A program made the translations under genes and the position numbers. The notes under the pieces were generated by a model. It was not told the origin of the DNA and did no database searches. It saw nothing but the letters and a program-made list of their open reading frames with translations. Of a stretch of 64,000 nucleotides of DNA, positions 16,403-23,594 are shown piece by piece. This DNA comes from Actinospica robiniae DSM 44927 (GTDB taxonomy: Bacteria > Actinomycetota > Actinomycetes > Streptomycetales > Catenulisporaceae): positions 4,833,372 through 4,897,371 of the forward strand of contig NZ_KI632511.1 of NCBI RefSeq assembly GCF_000504285.1, written 5' to 3'. The stretch's first letter is position 1; every line of letters starts with the position of its first letter.

Positions 16403-18940
16403 ATCATCAGCACCCAGACGCAGTCCCCCAGCACCGAGACCGCCGCCACCGACTCCGTCGTCCCGCTCGAGGGCTTCGGCGACCTCGGCGTCGACGCCGA
16501 CATCGTCGCGACCCTGGACGCGCTCGGCATCCGCTCGCCGTTCCCGATCCAGTCCGCCACCATCCCGGTCGCGCTGACCGGCGCCGACATCATCGGCCAG
16601 GCGAAGACCGGCACCGGCAAGACCCTCGCCTTCGGCGTCCCGGTGCTCCAGCGGATCGAGCCGGCCGACCCGGCCGAGGCCCCGGCCGCCGAGCCCGAAG
16701 AGGCGGCCGCCGCGCCCGCCGCGGCCAAGTCCGGCGGCTCGCGCCGGCGCGGCCGCTCCGGCGGCTCCGGCGCCGCCGCGGCCAAGCTGCCCCCGGCCGG
16801 CGGCACTCCGCAGGCCCTGATCGTGGTGCCCACCCGCGAGCTCGCCGTGCAGGTGTGCAACGACCTCGCCGAGGCGGGCAGCGCGCGCGGGGCGCGGGTG
16901 CACGCGCTCTACGGCGGCCGCGCCTACGAGCCGCAGATCAAGGCCCTGAGCGAGGGCGTGGACGTGGCCGTGGCCACCCCGGGCCGGCTGCTCGACCTGG
17001 TCAACCAGGGCCACCTGAACCTGGGCCGAGTGCGCACGCTGGTGCTCGACGAGGCGGACGAGATGCTCGACCTCGGCTTCCTGCCGGACGTGGAGCGCAT
17101 CGTCAAGCAGGTCCCGGCCAAGCGCCAGACGCTGCTGTTCTCCGCCACCATGCCCGGCGCGGTGATCTCGCTGGCCCGGCAGTACATGACCAAGCCGACC
17201 CACATCCGCGCGGCCGACCCGCTGGACCAGGGCATCTCGGTGGCCAACATCAAGCAGTTCGTCTACCGGGCGCACGACATGGACAAGATCGAGATGCTCG
17301 CGCGCATCCTGCAGGCCGACGGCCGCGGGCTGAGCATGGTCTTCGCCCGCACCAAGCGCGCCGTCGCCCGGATCACCGAGGAGCTGCAGGACCGTCACTT
17401 CGCGGTCGGCGCGGTGCACGGCGACCTGGCCCAGGGCGCCCGCGAGCAGGCGCTGCGCGCGTTCCGCAACGGCAAGGTGGACGTGCTCGTGGCCACCGAC
17501 GTCGCCGCGCGCGGCATCGACGTCGAGGGCGTGACCCACGTGGTCAACTACCAGTGCCCGGAGGACGAGAAGGTCTACACCCACCGCATCGGGCGCACCG
17601 GCCGGGCCGGGCGCACCGGCACCTCGGTGACGCTGGTGGACTGGGAGGACATGCCGCGCTGGGGCCTGATCAACAAGGCCCTCGGCCTCGACTACGCGGA
17701 GCCGGTCGAGCTGTACTCCACCTCGCCGCAGCTGTTCGCGGACCTGAGCATCCCGGAGGGCGCCAAGGGCGCGCTGCCGAAGCAGGACCGGGTGCGGGCC
17801 GGCCTCGACGCCGAGGCGATCGAGGACCTCGGCGGCCCGGCCCGGCGCGGTCGCGGCGCCAAGCCGGCGGCCGAGCCCGAGCCCCGTCCGGAGCGCGCGC
17901 CGCGTCAGCGTCGGCGCACCCGCGGCGGCCACCGCCCGGAGACCGACGAGCAGGCCGCGGTGCTCGGCGCCGCTCCGGTGACGGAGACGGTCGCGGCCCC
18001 GGTGGCGGAGCCCGCAGCAGTCGAAGAAGCCGTCGCCGATAAGCCCGCGCGCAAGCGCACCCGCAAGCGCGCCACGACCGAGCCGGTCGCCGAAGCGGTC
18101 GAGACCGTCGACGCCGTCGCCACCATCGACGCGGTCGTCGCCGAGCCGGTCGCAGAGGTCGAAGAAGCCGTCGTCGAGAAGCCGGCCCGCAAGCGCACCC
18201 GCAAGCGCGTCACGACCGAGCCGGTCGCCGAAGCGGTCGAGACGGTAGACGCCGTCGCCGCGGAGCCCGTCGCCGCCGAGCCCGTCGCCGAGCCCGTCGC
18301 AGCAGTCGAAGAAGCCGTCGCCGAGAAGCCCGCGCGCAAGCGCACCCGCAAGCGTGCGGCCGTCGCCCCCGAGGCCGACGCCGCGCCGGTGCGGCCCGCG
18401 CCGGCCGAGGAGGTCGCGGCAGCCGAGCCGGTCGCCGCGGTCGAGGCTCCGGCCGAGCCCGCCCCGGCACGCACCCGGACGCGTCGTCGGGCCACCGCGC
18501 CCGCCGCGACTCCCGAGCCGCACCAGGCGCCGGCCGCGGCAGCGCCCGCCGCCCCGGCTGCCCCGGCCGCTGAAGAGCCCAAGCCGCGGCGCGGCCGCGG
18601 CGGCGGCGCGAACGCGCGCGGCGGCAGCATCAAGCTGGCGTCGGGTTCGCTGGCCGACCCGGTGACGGCAGCCGAGTCCGAGCCGGCCACCGAGTCGGCG
18701 GCGGAGCCCGCGGGCGAGCCGGCCCAGGCCGTGTTCACCCAGGAGCCGATCCTGCCGCAGCGCCCCGAGAGCGGCCGCGCGCCGCGCAAGCGCGGCGGCA
18801 AGAAGGCGGTGGCGGCGAAGTCCGCGGCCGCCTCCAACCGGGTGACCTCGGCCCTGCCCGAGGACGAGGGCACCGAGGACGCCATACTCGACGCGGTGAA
18901 CGTCGGACCGGTGGCCAACCGCCGGCGGACCCAGGTCTGA
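16403..18940 (+). CDS. DEAD-box ATP-dependent RNA helicase (RhlE-like) with unusual start codon
   Basis: A DEAD-box helicase of about 845 residues that unwinds RNA in ribosome assembly or mRNA decay. Motifs in order are Q-motif GIRSPFPIQ, Walker A GQAKTGTGKT near 64, PTRELAVQV, TPGRLLDL, VLDEADEMLDLGF near 215, FSATM near 246, VATDVAARGID, and HRIGRTGRAGR near 393. An Ala/Gly/Arg-rich insert of about 45 residues separates motifs I and Ia. From about 470 the tail is disordered, with three KPARKRTRKR copies likely to bind RNA. The in-frame sequence between the upstream stop (16178) and the GTG at 16643 has no ATG, GTG or TTG, yet 16430-16640 encodes essential motifs. AAGAGG before two ATC codons (16403, 16406) suggests an AUC start; a sequence error is the alternative. 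Confidence 0.85.
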   Translation: MISTQTQSPSTETAATDSVVPLEGFGDLGVDADIVATLDALGIRSPFPIQSATIPVALTGADIIGQAKTGTGKTLAFGVPVLQRIEPADPAEAPAAEPEEAAAAPAAAKSGGSRRRGRSGGSGAAAAKLPPAGGTPQALIVVPTRELAVQVCNDLAEAGSARGARVHALYGGRAYEPQIKALSEGVDVAVATPGRLLDLVNQGHLNLGRVRTLVLDEADEMLDLGFLPDVERIVKQVPAKRQTLLFSATMPGAVISLARQYMTKPTHIRAADPLDQGISVANIKQFVYRAHDMDKIEMLARILQADGRGLSMVFARTKRAVARITEELQDRHFAVGAVHGDLAQGAREQALRAFRNGKVDVLVATDVAARGIDVEGVTHVVNYQCPEDEKVYTHRIGRTGRAGRTGTSVTLVDWEDMPRWGLINKALGLDYAEPVELYSTSPQLFADLSIPEGAKGALPKQDRVRAGLDAEAIEDLGGPARRGRGAKPAAEPEPRPERAPRQRRRTRGGHRPETDEQAAVLGAAPVTETVAAPVAEPAAVEEAVADKPARKRTRKRATTEPVAEAVETVDAVATIDAVVAEPVAEVEEAVVEKPARKRTRKRVTTEPVAEAVETVDAVAAEPVAAEPVAEPVAAVEEAVAEKPARKRTRKRAAVAPEADAAPVRPAPAEEVAAAEPVAAVEAPAEPAPARTRTRRRATAPAATPEPHQAPAAAAPAAPAAPAAEEPKPRRGRGGGANARGGSIKLASGSLADPVTAAESEPATESAAEPAGEPAQAVFTQEPILPQRPESGRAPRKRGGKKAVAAKSAAASNRVTSALPEDEGTEDAILDAVNVGPVANRRRTQV
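18041..18355 (+). repeat. Three KPARKRTRKR repeats in the helicase tail
   Basis: The encoded decapeptide KPARKRTRKR occurs at 18041, 18179 and 18326 (spacings 138 and 147 bases). The copies are separated by acidic and alanine/valine-rich linkers that themselves repeat (TTEPVAEAVETVDAVA occurs twice). The nucleotide copies differ mainly at third positions, so the repeats are old enough to have drifted while the peptide was kept. Confidence 0.85.
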
Positions 18941-19055
18941 CGCCCCGTCCGTGCGCGGCCCGCGAGATCGGGCCGCGCCGGCGTCCGGCCGGAGTATCGC
19001 AGTACCGCGCCACACAGCACCGCAGCACCGTACGAGCGCCGAGAAGGGGGACCGC

Positions 19056-19970
19056 GTGTCCGTGCCGCCGACCCTGGCCCTGCCCGCCGGGACGGACCGG
19101 GTGCGGCTGTCCCTCACCGCCGGTCCGCTGGCCGCGCTCGAAGCCGCGCCGGATCCCGACGTGCCCGCCCGCGGCGAGCTGATCTGCGTGCCCGGATTCA
19201 CCGGGTCCAAAGAGGATTTCCTGCCGCTGCTCGCGCCGCTGTCCCGGGTGGGCGTGCGGGTGCTCTCGATCGACCAGCGCGGCCAGTGCGACTCCCCCGG
19301 CCTGCCCGCGAACCGGCCCTACACGCTGCGCGGCTACGGCCGCGAACTCAGGGAGCTGATCGAGCAGCGGGCCGAGGCCTCGGGCACCCGCCCGCACCTG
19401 CTCGCGCACTCCTTCGGCGGCTACGTGGCCCGGCAGGCGCTGCTGGAGGGCCCGGCGCTGCCGCTGGCCTCGGTGACGCTGCTGGGCACCGGCCCCGCCG
19501 CCGTCCCGCGCCCGGCGGCCGACCGGGTGCGGCTGTTCCTGGCCGTCAGCAGCGTGATCAGCCCGGTGCGCGGCAACCGGATGCTGCTGCTCGACCGGCA
19601 CCGCGATCCGCAGGTGAAGGCGTTCCTGCGGCACCGGATAAAGGCGAACGACACCAGGTCGCTGCGGGCCATCGCGCGCTGGCTGCTGACCGAGACGGAC
19701 CGGACCGACCAGCTCGCCGCGGCGCTGCGCCGGGACGCACTGCCCTGCTTCGTGATGTGCGGGGCCGACGAGCGCACCTGGCGGGCGTCAGCCCAGCGCG
19801 GCATGGCGGATCGGCTCGGCGCCCCGTTCGCCGCGGTGCCGAACGCCGGGCACTCGGTCAACGTCGAGCAGCCGGCCGAGGTGGTCGCGCGCCTGCTCGA
19901 CTTCTGGGCCGGACTCGGGCCGAACGCCGCGGACCGCCCCGCCGGCGCCCACGCGCCCGCGGGCTCCTAG
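19056..19970 (+). CDS. Alpha/beta hydrolase
   Basis: A 304-residue alpha/beta-hydrolase-fold enzyme. The oxyanion region is ICVPGFTGSKEDF near 43-55. The nucleophile elbow AHSFGGY has Ser119. The acid is likely the Asp in CGADERTW, and the catalytic His is in PNAGHSVNVEQPAEV near the C-terminus, so the full triad is present. A helical cap lies between strands 6 and 7. The GTG at 19056 is chosen because GAAGGGGG precedes it by five bases and it gives a family-like N-terminus. It follows the helicase by 115 bp on the same strand and faces the HATPase gene tail to tail. The substrate (ester, epoxide or lactone) is unknown. Confidence 0.85.
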   Translation: MSVPPTLALPAGTDRVRLSLTAGPLAALEAAPDPDVPARGELICVPGFTGSKEDFLPLLAPLSRVGVRVLSIDQRGQCDSPGLPANRPYTLRGYGRELRELIEQRAEASGTRPHLLAHSFGGYVARQALLEGPALPLASVTLLGTGPAAVPRPAADRVRLFLAVSSVISPVRGNRMLLLDRHRDPQVKAFLRHRIKANDTRSLRAIARWLLTETDRTDQLAAALRRDALPCFVMCGADERTWRASAQRGMADRLGAPFAAVPNAGHSVNVEQPAEVVARLLDFWAGLGPNAADRPAGAHAPAGS

Positions 19971-19981
19971 GCGGTCGCGTC

Positions 19982-20007
19982 TCAGCCCACGACCTCAGCC
20001 CACGACC
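19982..20007. repeat. Perfect 13-bp tandem duplication
   Basis: TCAGCCCACGACC occurs twice in direct succession between two convergent stop codons (19970 and 20015). It is probably a replication-slippage product in a short 3' intergenic space. Confidence 0.8.
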
Positions 20008-20014
20008 GCCGGGC

Positions 20015-20452
20015 TCACCCCTCGTCCAGGTCCACCAGGAACGAGGTGGTCTTCCCGCCGCCCGGGGCGGCCCGCACCCACCAGCTCTCGGTGAGCGCCT
20101 CGACCAGACTCAGCCCTCGATGGTGCTCGTCCTCGGGGCCGGCGTCGAGCAGCATCGGCAGGTCCACGCAGCGGTCGGTGACCTCGCACAGCAGCCTCCG
20201 GTCCACCAGCCGGGCGTGCACGGTGATCGGGCCGGCGCCGTGCAGCACCGAGTTGGTCACCAGCTCGCTGAAGGCGACGAGGGCGCCGTACGCCTGCTCC
20301 TCCTTGCCCGGGCACTGCGCGTCCAGCCACCCCTCCAGCCAGACCCGCGCCAGCCGCGCGTGCACCGGCAGGGCGGGGAACGTCCACCACACTCCGTCCG
20401 CTGCGGGGGCGGCGGCGGAAGCCGGGGGCGCTTCGTGCATCATGGTGCGCAT
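20015..20452 (-). CDS. RsbW-type HATPase regulatory protein
   Basis: A 145-residue stand-alone GHKL ATPase domain of the anti-sigma-factor kinase type (HATPase_c_2), very common in Streptomyces and relatives. The N box is AFSELVTNSVLHG with Asn67, the G1-like region VTDRC has Asp93, and the G2 region is HHRGLSLVEALTESWWV near 110-126, followed by GGGKTTSFLVDLD. Such proteins bind or phosphorylate anti-sigma antagonists, or act with XRE/DUF397 partners. No sigma factor or antagonist lies next to it, so it is an orphan here. The start at 20452 is one of three clustered ATGs and has a GAGAGG 12 bases upstream. The frame runs on through glnII in antisense and is not coding there. Confidence 0.82.
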   Translation of the reverse strand: MRTMMHEAPPASAAAPAADGVWWTFPALPVHARLARVWLEGWLDAQCPGKEEQAYGALVAFSELVTNSVLHGAGPITVHARLVDRRLLCEVTDRCVDLPMLLDAGPEDEHHRGLSLVEALTESWWVRAAPGGGKTTSFLVDLDEG

Positions 20453-20671
20453 CGCAGACCACAACCTCTCGGTCGCAGCGGCCTGACGGTCCGCCCTTTT
20501 TTCGCGGCGCGTCAATCCGTCTTGTAGCGAAGCGTAGGCCGTGCGGGGGCGATTGCGGATGCACTTTGCATCAACGCAACTCTTTTGAGCGAAGAAAAGT
20601 CCCCTTCGGGTCCGCTCCGCGCTCCCTGTGCGCTGAAAACGAGCGCGCGCGCCCCTCCCGGCAACGCTGAA
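20453..20671. promoter_or_regulatory. Upstream region of the HATPase gene with dyad GATGCA-CTT-TGCATC
   Basis: This gene-free stretch between the HATPase start and the glnII terminator contains a perfect dyad, GATGCA-CTT-TGCATC, at 20558-20572, about 105 bases upstream of the HATPase ATG. It is flanked by AT-richer sequence than the surroundings, which suits an operator or promoter. No convincing -35/-10 pair could be fixed by eye. Confidence 0.4.
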
Positions 20672-20713
20672 AGACCCTCCGAGCGCCCGGTGCGGCGGGC
20701 GGACGGAGGGTCT
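20672..20713 (-). terminator. Terminator downstream of glnII
   Basis: AGACCCTCCG...CGGAGGGTCT forms a 10-bp outer stem, with an inner GCGCCCG/CGGGC pairing, 26 bases after the glnII stop. Confidence 0.7.
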
Positions 20714-20739
20714 GGCACAAACCCTGCGGCAGGACCGGA

Positions 20740-21762
20740 TCAGACCTGGTCGGCCTTCTCCAGCGCGGTGCAGCAGGTGTCCACGATCAGGCGGGTGACC
20801 AGGTACGGGTCGCAGTTCGCGTTCGGGCGGCGGTCCTCGATGTAGCCCTTGCGGTCCACCTCGACCTGCCACGGGATGCGGACCGACGCGCCGCGGTTGG
20901 ACACGCCGTAGCTGTACTTGTTCCACGGGGCGGTCTCGTGCAGGCCGGTGAGCCGGTCCTGGATGCCGTCGCCGTAGCCGGAGACGTGCTCGAGCGGCTT
21001 GCCCTCGGCGCCGAGCGCCTCGCAGGCGGTGATGATCGGCTCGTAGGCCTCGCGCATCGCCTTGGTGGAGAAGTTGGTGTGCGCGCCCGCGCCGTTCCAG
21101 TCGCCCTTGACCGGCTTCGCGCCGAAGCTGATGGTCACGCCGTAGTCCTCGGCCACGCGGTGCAGCAGCCAGCGGGCGATCCACATGTGGTCGGAGACCT
21201 CGACCGGGCCGAGCGGGCCGACCTGGAACTCCCACTGCCCGGGCATGACCTCGGCGTTGATGCCGGAGATGGCGATGCCGGCGGCGAGGCAGGCGTCGAG
21301 GTGCTTCTCCACGATCTCGCGGCCGACGATGTTGGACGCGCCGACGCCGCAGTAGTACGGGCCCTGCGGGCCGGGGAAGCCGCCGCCCTCGGGGAAGCCG
21401 AGCGGGCGCTCCCCGTCGAACATGGTGTACTCCTGCTCGATGCCGAACCAGGACTCCTGCGCGGCGAAGCGCTCGGCCACCTCGACCGCCGCGGCCCGGT
21501 GGTTCGACTCGTGCGCGGTGAAGTCGATGTTCTCGACCTCGCACAGCACCAGGACGTGCTCGCCGCCGCGGATCGGGTCGGCGCAGGTGAAGACCGGCTT
21601 GAGCACCCGGTCCGAGGCGTGGCCCTCCGCCTGGTTGGTGCTGGAGCCGTCGAAGCCCCAGATCGGCGGCTCGGCGCCGTCGGCCAGAATCCTCGTCTTC
21701 GAACGCAGGCTAGCGGTGGGGCGGGTTCCGTCGATCCAGATGTACTCGGCCTTGTAGCTCAC
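20740..21762 (-). CDS. glnII: Glutamine synthetase, GlnII type (eukaryote-like GSII)
   Basis: A 340-residue ATP-dependent glutamate-ammonia ligase of the decameric, heat-labile GSII class. Features are AEYIWIDGT at the N-terminus, IWGFDGSSTNQAEGHASDR, WFGIEQEYTMFDGERPLGF (metal Glu), GPYYCGVGA, INAEVMPGQWEFQVG (metal Glu), GAGAHTNFSTKAMR, and SNRGASVRIP with ATP/glutamate Arg residues. Length equals the family norm. The GTG at 21762, with GAGGA before it, is preferred to the ATG at 21813 because GSII proteins begin about two residues before KAEYIWIDG. GSII is not regulated by GlnE adenylylation. In actinomycetes it is controlled by GlnR, and a GlnR-like box lies 60 bp upstream. Confidence 0.95.
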   Translation of the reverse strand: MSYKAEYIWIDGTRPTASLRSKTRILADGAEPPIWGFDGSSTNQAEGHASDRVLKPVFTCADPIRGGEHVLVLCEVENIDFTAHESNHRAAAVEVAERFAAQESWFGIEQEYTMFDGERPLGFPEGGGFPGPQGPYYCGVGASNIVGREIVEKHLDACLAAGIAISGINAEVMPGQWEFQVGPLGPVEVSDHMWIARWLLHRVAEDYGVTISFGAKPVKGDWNGAGAHTNFSTKAMREAYEPIITACEALGAEGKPLEHVSGYGDGIQDRLTGLHETAPWNKYSYGVSNRGASVRIPWQVEVDRKGYIEDRRPNANCDPYLVTRLIVDTCCTALEKADQV

Positions 21763-21821
21763 GTGGTCCTCAGCAAGGTCTTCGATGTGTCGGGGTGGCA
21801 CCATCAGACTCACAGCGCCTC

Positions 21822-21838
21822 GTTTCCGCCTTGTTAAC
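21822..21838 (-). promoter_or_regulatory. GlnR-like operator upstream of glnII
   Basis: Read on the minus strand, TTAAC-AAGGCG-GAAAC matches the actinomycete GlnR a-site pattern (gTnAc-n6-GaAAc) at nearly every fixed base, with an extra G before it. It lies 60 bases upstream of the GTG start. No clear second (b) half was found. Confidence 0.55.
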
Positions 21839-21855
21839 CCGTCGTGAACTCGACA

Positions 21856-22461
21856 TCAATCCGGTGCCGGAGGGCGCCGATCGCGGTCCTCGTCCGTCTC
21901 CGGCCGCTCCTGCCCGGTCTCGTCGCGTCCGGAGTTCTCGCGCAGGATCGGGCTGTCGGCGTTGGCGACCACGGCCGCGATCGGCGGGACGAGGGCGGCC
22001 ACCACGCTGATGATCAGGGCCGCGGGCACCGAGTAGAAGCGCACCCAGGTCCAGGCCACGATGAGCATGAGCAGGCAGACGCCCATCATCACCAGGTAGC
22101 GCGTCCGACGCCGCGCCGGGCTGACCGGCACGGGCGGCTCGGCCGGCTCGGCCCGCTCGCTCGGTTCCCGGTCCGGGCGGTAGGGCGGGACCTCCGGTCC
22201 GGGCTGGAAATGGGCCCCCTGCCGGATGCGGTGGATCACCACGGCGATGTTGCCGAGTGCGATCACGGCCAGCACGCCGAAGAGGATCGCCAACGGCAGC
22301 ACGCGCAGCCAGAAACCGAAGATGCCGACGCCGGCCAGTCCGTTGGCCAGGCCGATGAAGGCCAGTACCAGCCGCATCCGCAGCGCGCTGCGGGCGTGCA
22401 TCGGCTCGTCGCCGGTGCGCGGCCGGTGCTCGCGCACCTCGTGGTGGTGCCGTGGCTCCAT
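21856..22461 (-). CDS. Membrane protein: probable fusion of DUF6343-like and DUF3099-like parts
   Basis: A 201-residue protein with four membrane helices in two pairs. The N-terminal half (GDEPMHARSALRMRLVLAFI, then ALGNIAVVIHRIRQG and FQPGPEVPPYRPD) resembles what I know as DUF6343. The C-terminal half (ARRRTRYLVMMGVCLLML, VRFYSVPAALIISVVAALVP, PIAAVVANAD) is typical of DUF3099. An acidic and proline-rich linker of about 25 residues joins them. These two are usually separate genes in Streptomyces as far as I recall. The tail is hydrophilic. The ATG at 22461 is used; GTG at 22473 is possible. Function is unknown. It is transcribed toward glnII but probably has its own promoter. Confidence 0.7.
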   Translation of the reverse strand: MEPRHHHEVREHRPRTGDEPMHARSALRMRLVLAFIGLANGLAGVGIFGFWLRVLPLAILFGVLAVIALGNIAVVIHRIRQGAHFQPGPEVPPYRPDREPSERAEPAEPPVPVSPARRRTRYLVMMGVCLLMLIVAWTWVRFYSVPAALIISVVAALVPPIAAVVANADSPILRENSGRDETGQERPETDEDRDRRPPAPD

Positions 22462-22796
22462 GCTTCTCGCCACCTGTCCCGTGTTCCGGCCGGGCGCGGC
22501 GCGCGGTCGTACGCCGCGCTTCCAGCCTACGCAGGAAGGCCGATTACCCCGAGGGTCCCGCCGGTAACCGGCCGAGGCGGCGCCGGCTGGGACGGCCGGC
22601 GCCTCACCGGATCGCGAGGGACGGGTGGGATGTGACCCAGATCACGCCGGCGAAGTGAACGGAACGGTTTCGTACACTGGGCGGAGACGCTACAGTCCCT
22701 AGTGTACGAAACGGTTTCGTTTCGTTGACCGGGGCGATATCATCCGGACGACGACACGCGGCCGTCACCGGAGTCCGGCCGCGAAGGGAGCGGAGC
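22462..22796. promoter_or_regulatory. Divergent control region with paired TetR-type operators
   Basis: This gene-free stretch of 335 bases lies between the DUF3099 protein and the TetR gene. Two copies of a 15-bp palindrome lie at 22659-22673 (ACGGAACGGTTTCGT) and 22706-22720 (ACGAAACGGTTTCGT), with centres 47 bp apart. The outer context makes a larger inverted repeat: AACGGTTTCGTACACT at 22663 against AGTGTACGAAACGGTT at 22701. The sites sit 77-140 bp upstream of the TetR start, as expected for autoregulation. Confidence 0.7.
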
Positions 22797-23411
22797 ATGG
22801 TCACGCGCGAGAGCCTTGTGGGCGCCTGTGTCCTGCCCGGCTCCAAGCGCGGCGCCGAGCGGCGCTCGGCCATCTGCCAGGCGGTCTACGAGCTGCTCGG
22901 CAAGGTCGGCTACGACCGGATGACCATGGACGCCATCGCGACGCAGGCCAAGGCCAGCAAGGCGACCATCTACCGGATGTGGCAGGACAAGCCGCAGCTG
23001 GTGGCGGAAGCCCTCGTCGAGCAGTTCGGCGACACCACGCCGACTCCGGACACCGGCAGCCTGCGCGGGGACCTGCACGCGCTGATGACCTACGCCTGCC
23101 AGACCACGGACAGCGAGATGGGCGAGGTGGTCGCGGGCGTGATGACCGCGGCCGCGCACGATCCGCGGCTGGCCGAGGTCGTCAACGAGACCATGTTCAA
23201 GGCCAAGCACACGCTGCACGAGCAGATCGTGCGCAAGGCCGTGGATCGGGGCGAGGTCCACCCGGACACCGACCCGAACCTCCTGCACGAGGTGATGCAC
23301 AACATGCTCACCGGCCGCAAGCTGTGGAATCTCGGCCCGCTCGATGACGAGTACGCCGACCACGTCGTCGAGGACGTGCTGATTCCCGTGCTGACCTACC
23401 GAAAGCCCTGA
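22797..23411 (+). CDS. TetR-family regulator, likely local repressor of the MFS gene
   Basis: A 204-residue regulator. The helix-turn-helix is near residues 20-66, with YDRMTMDAIATQAKASKATI followed by YRMWQDKPQL, a clear TetR signature with the common K-x-x-x-Y-x-x-W pattern. The C-terminal domain (TetR_C_11-like) begins about residue 80. The ATG at 22797 has GGGAGCGGAG just upstream; an earlier ATG at 22725 lies after the operators and is rejected. Paired palindromes precede the gene. The MFS transporter starts 183 bp downstream on the same strand, the usual layout for a drug-responsive repressor and its pump. Confidence 0.88.
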   Translation: MVTRESLVGACVLPGSKRGAERRSAICQAVYELLGKVGYDRMTMDAIATQAKASKATIYRMWQDKPQLVAEALVEQFGDTTPTPDTGSLRGDLHALMTYACQTTDSEMGEVVAGVMTAAAHDPRLAEVVNETMFKAKHTLHEQIVRKAVDRGEVHPDTDPNLLHEVMHNMLTGRKLWNLGPLDDEYADHVVEDVLIPVLTYRKP

Positions 23412-23548
23412 TCAGACCACGCGTTAAGCAACACCGATCTTCGTTCGTTCGCGGCGTGTTCGCCGCCGCGCCTTCACACCGACCGCAATTGTCGGCGGGG
23501 TGCCCTAGTGTGGGCGATCCGTCGGGGGACCGCCCGTGCCATCGATTC

Positions 23549-23568
23549 GAACATTTGTTCACTATGCT
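23549..23568 (+). promoter_or_regulatory. Palindrome GAACATTTGTTC next to a -10-like TATGCT, before the MFS gene
   Basis: A perfect 12-bp palindrome at 23549-23560 is followed at once by TATGCT (23563-23568), a good -10 candidate about 27 bases before the MFS start. The placement fits a repressor site. Its sequence differs from the ACGAAACGGTTTCGT sites of the TetR gene, so a second regulator may be involved. Confidence 0.45.
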
Positions 23569-23594
23569 CTGACCTCTGGAGGGGAAAAGCTCCC

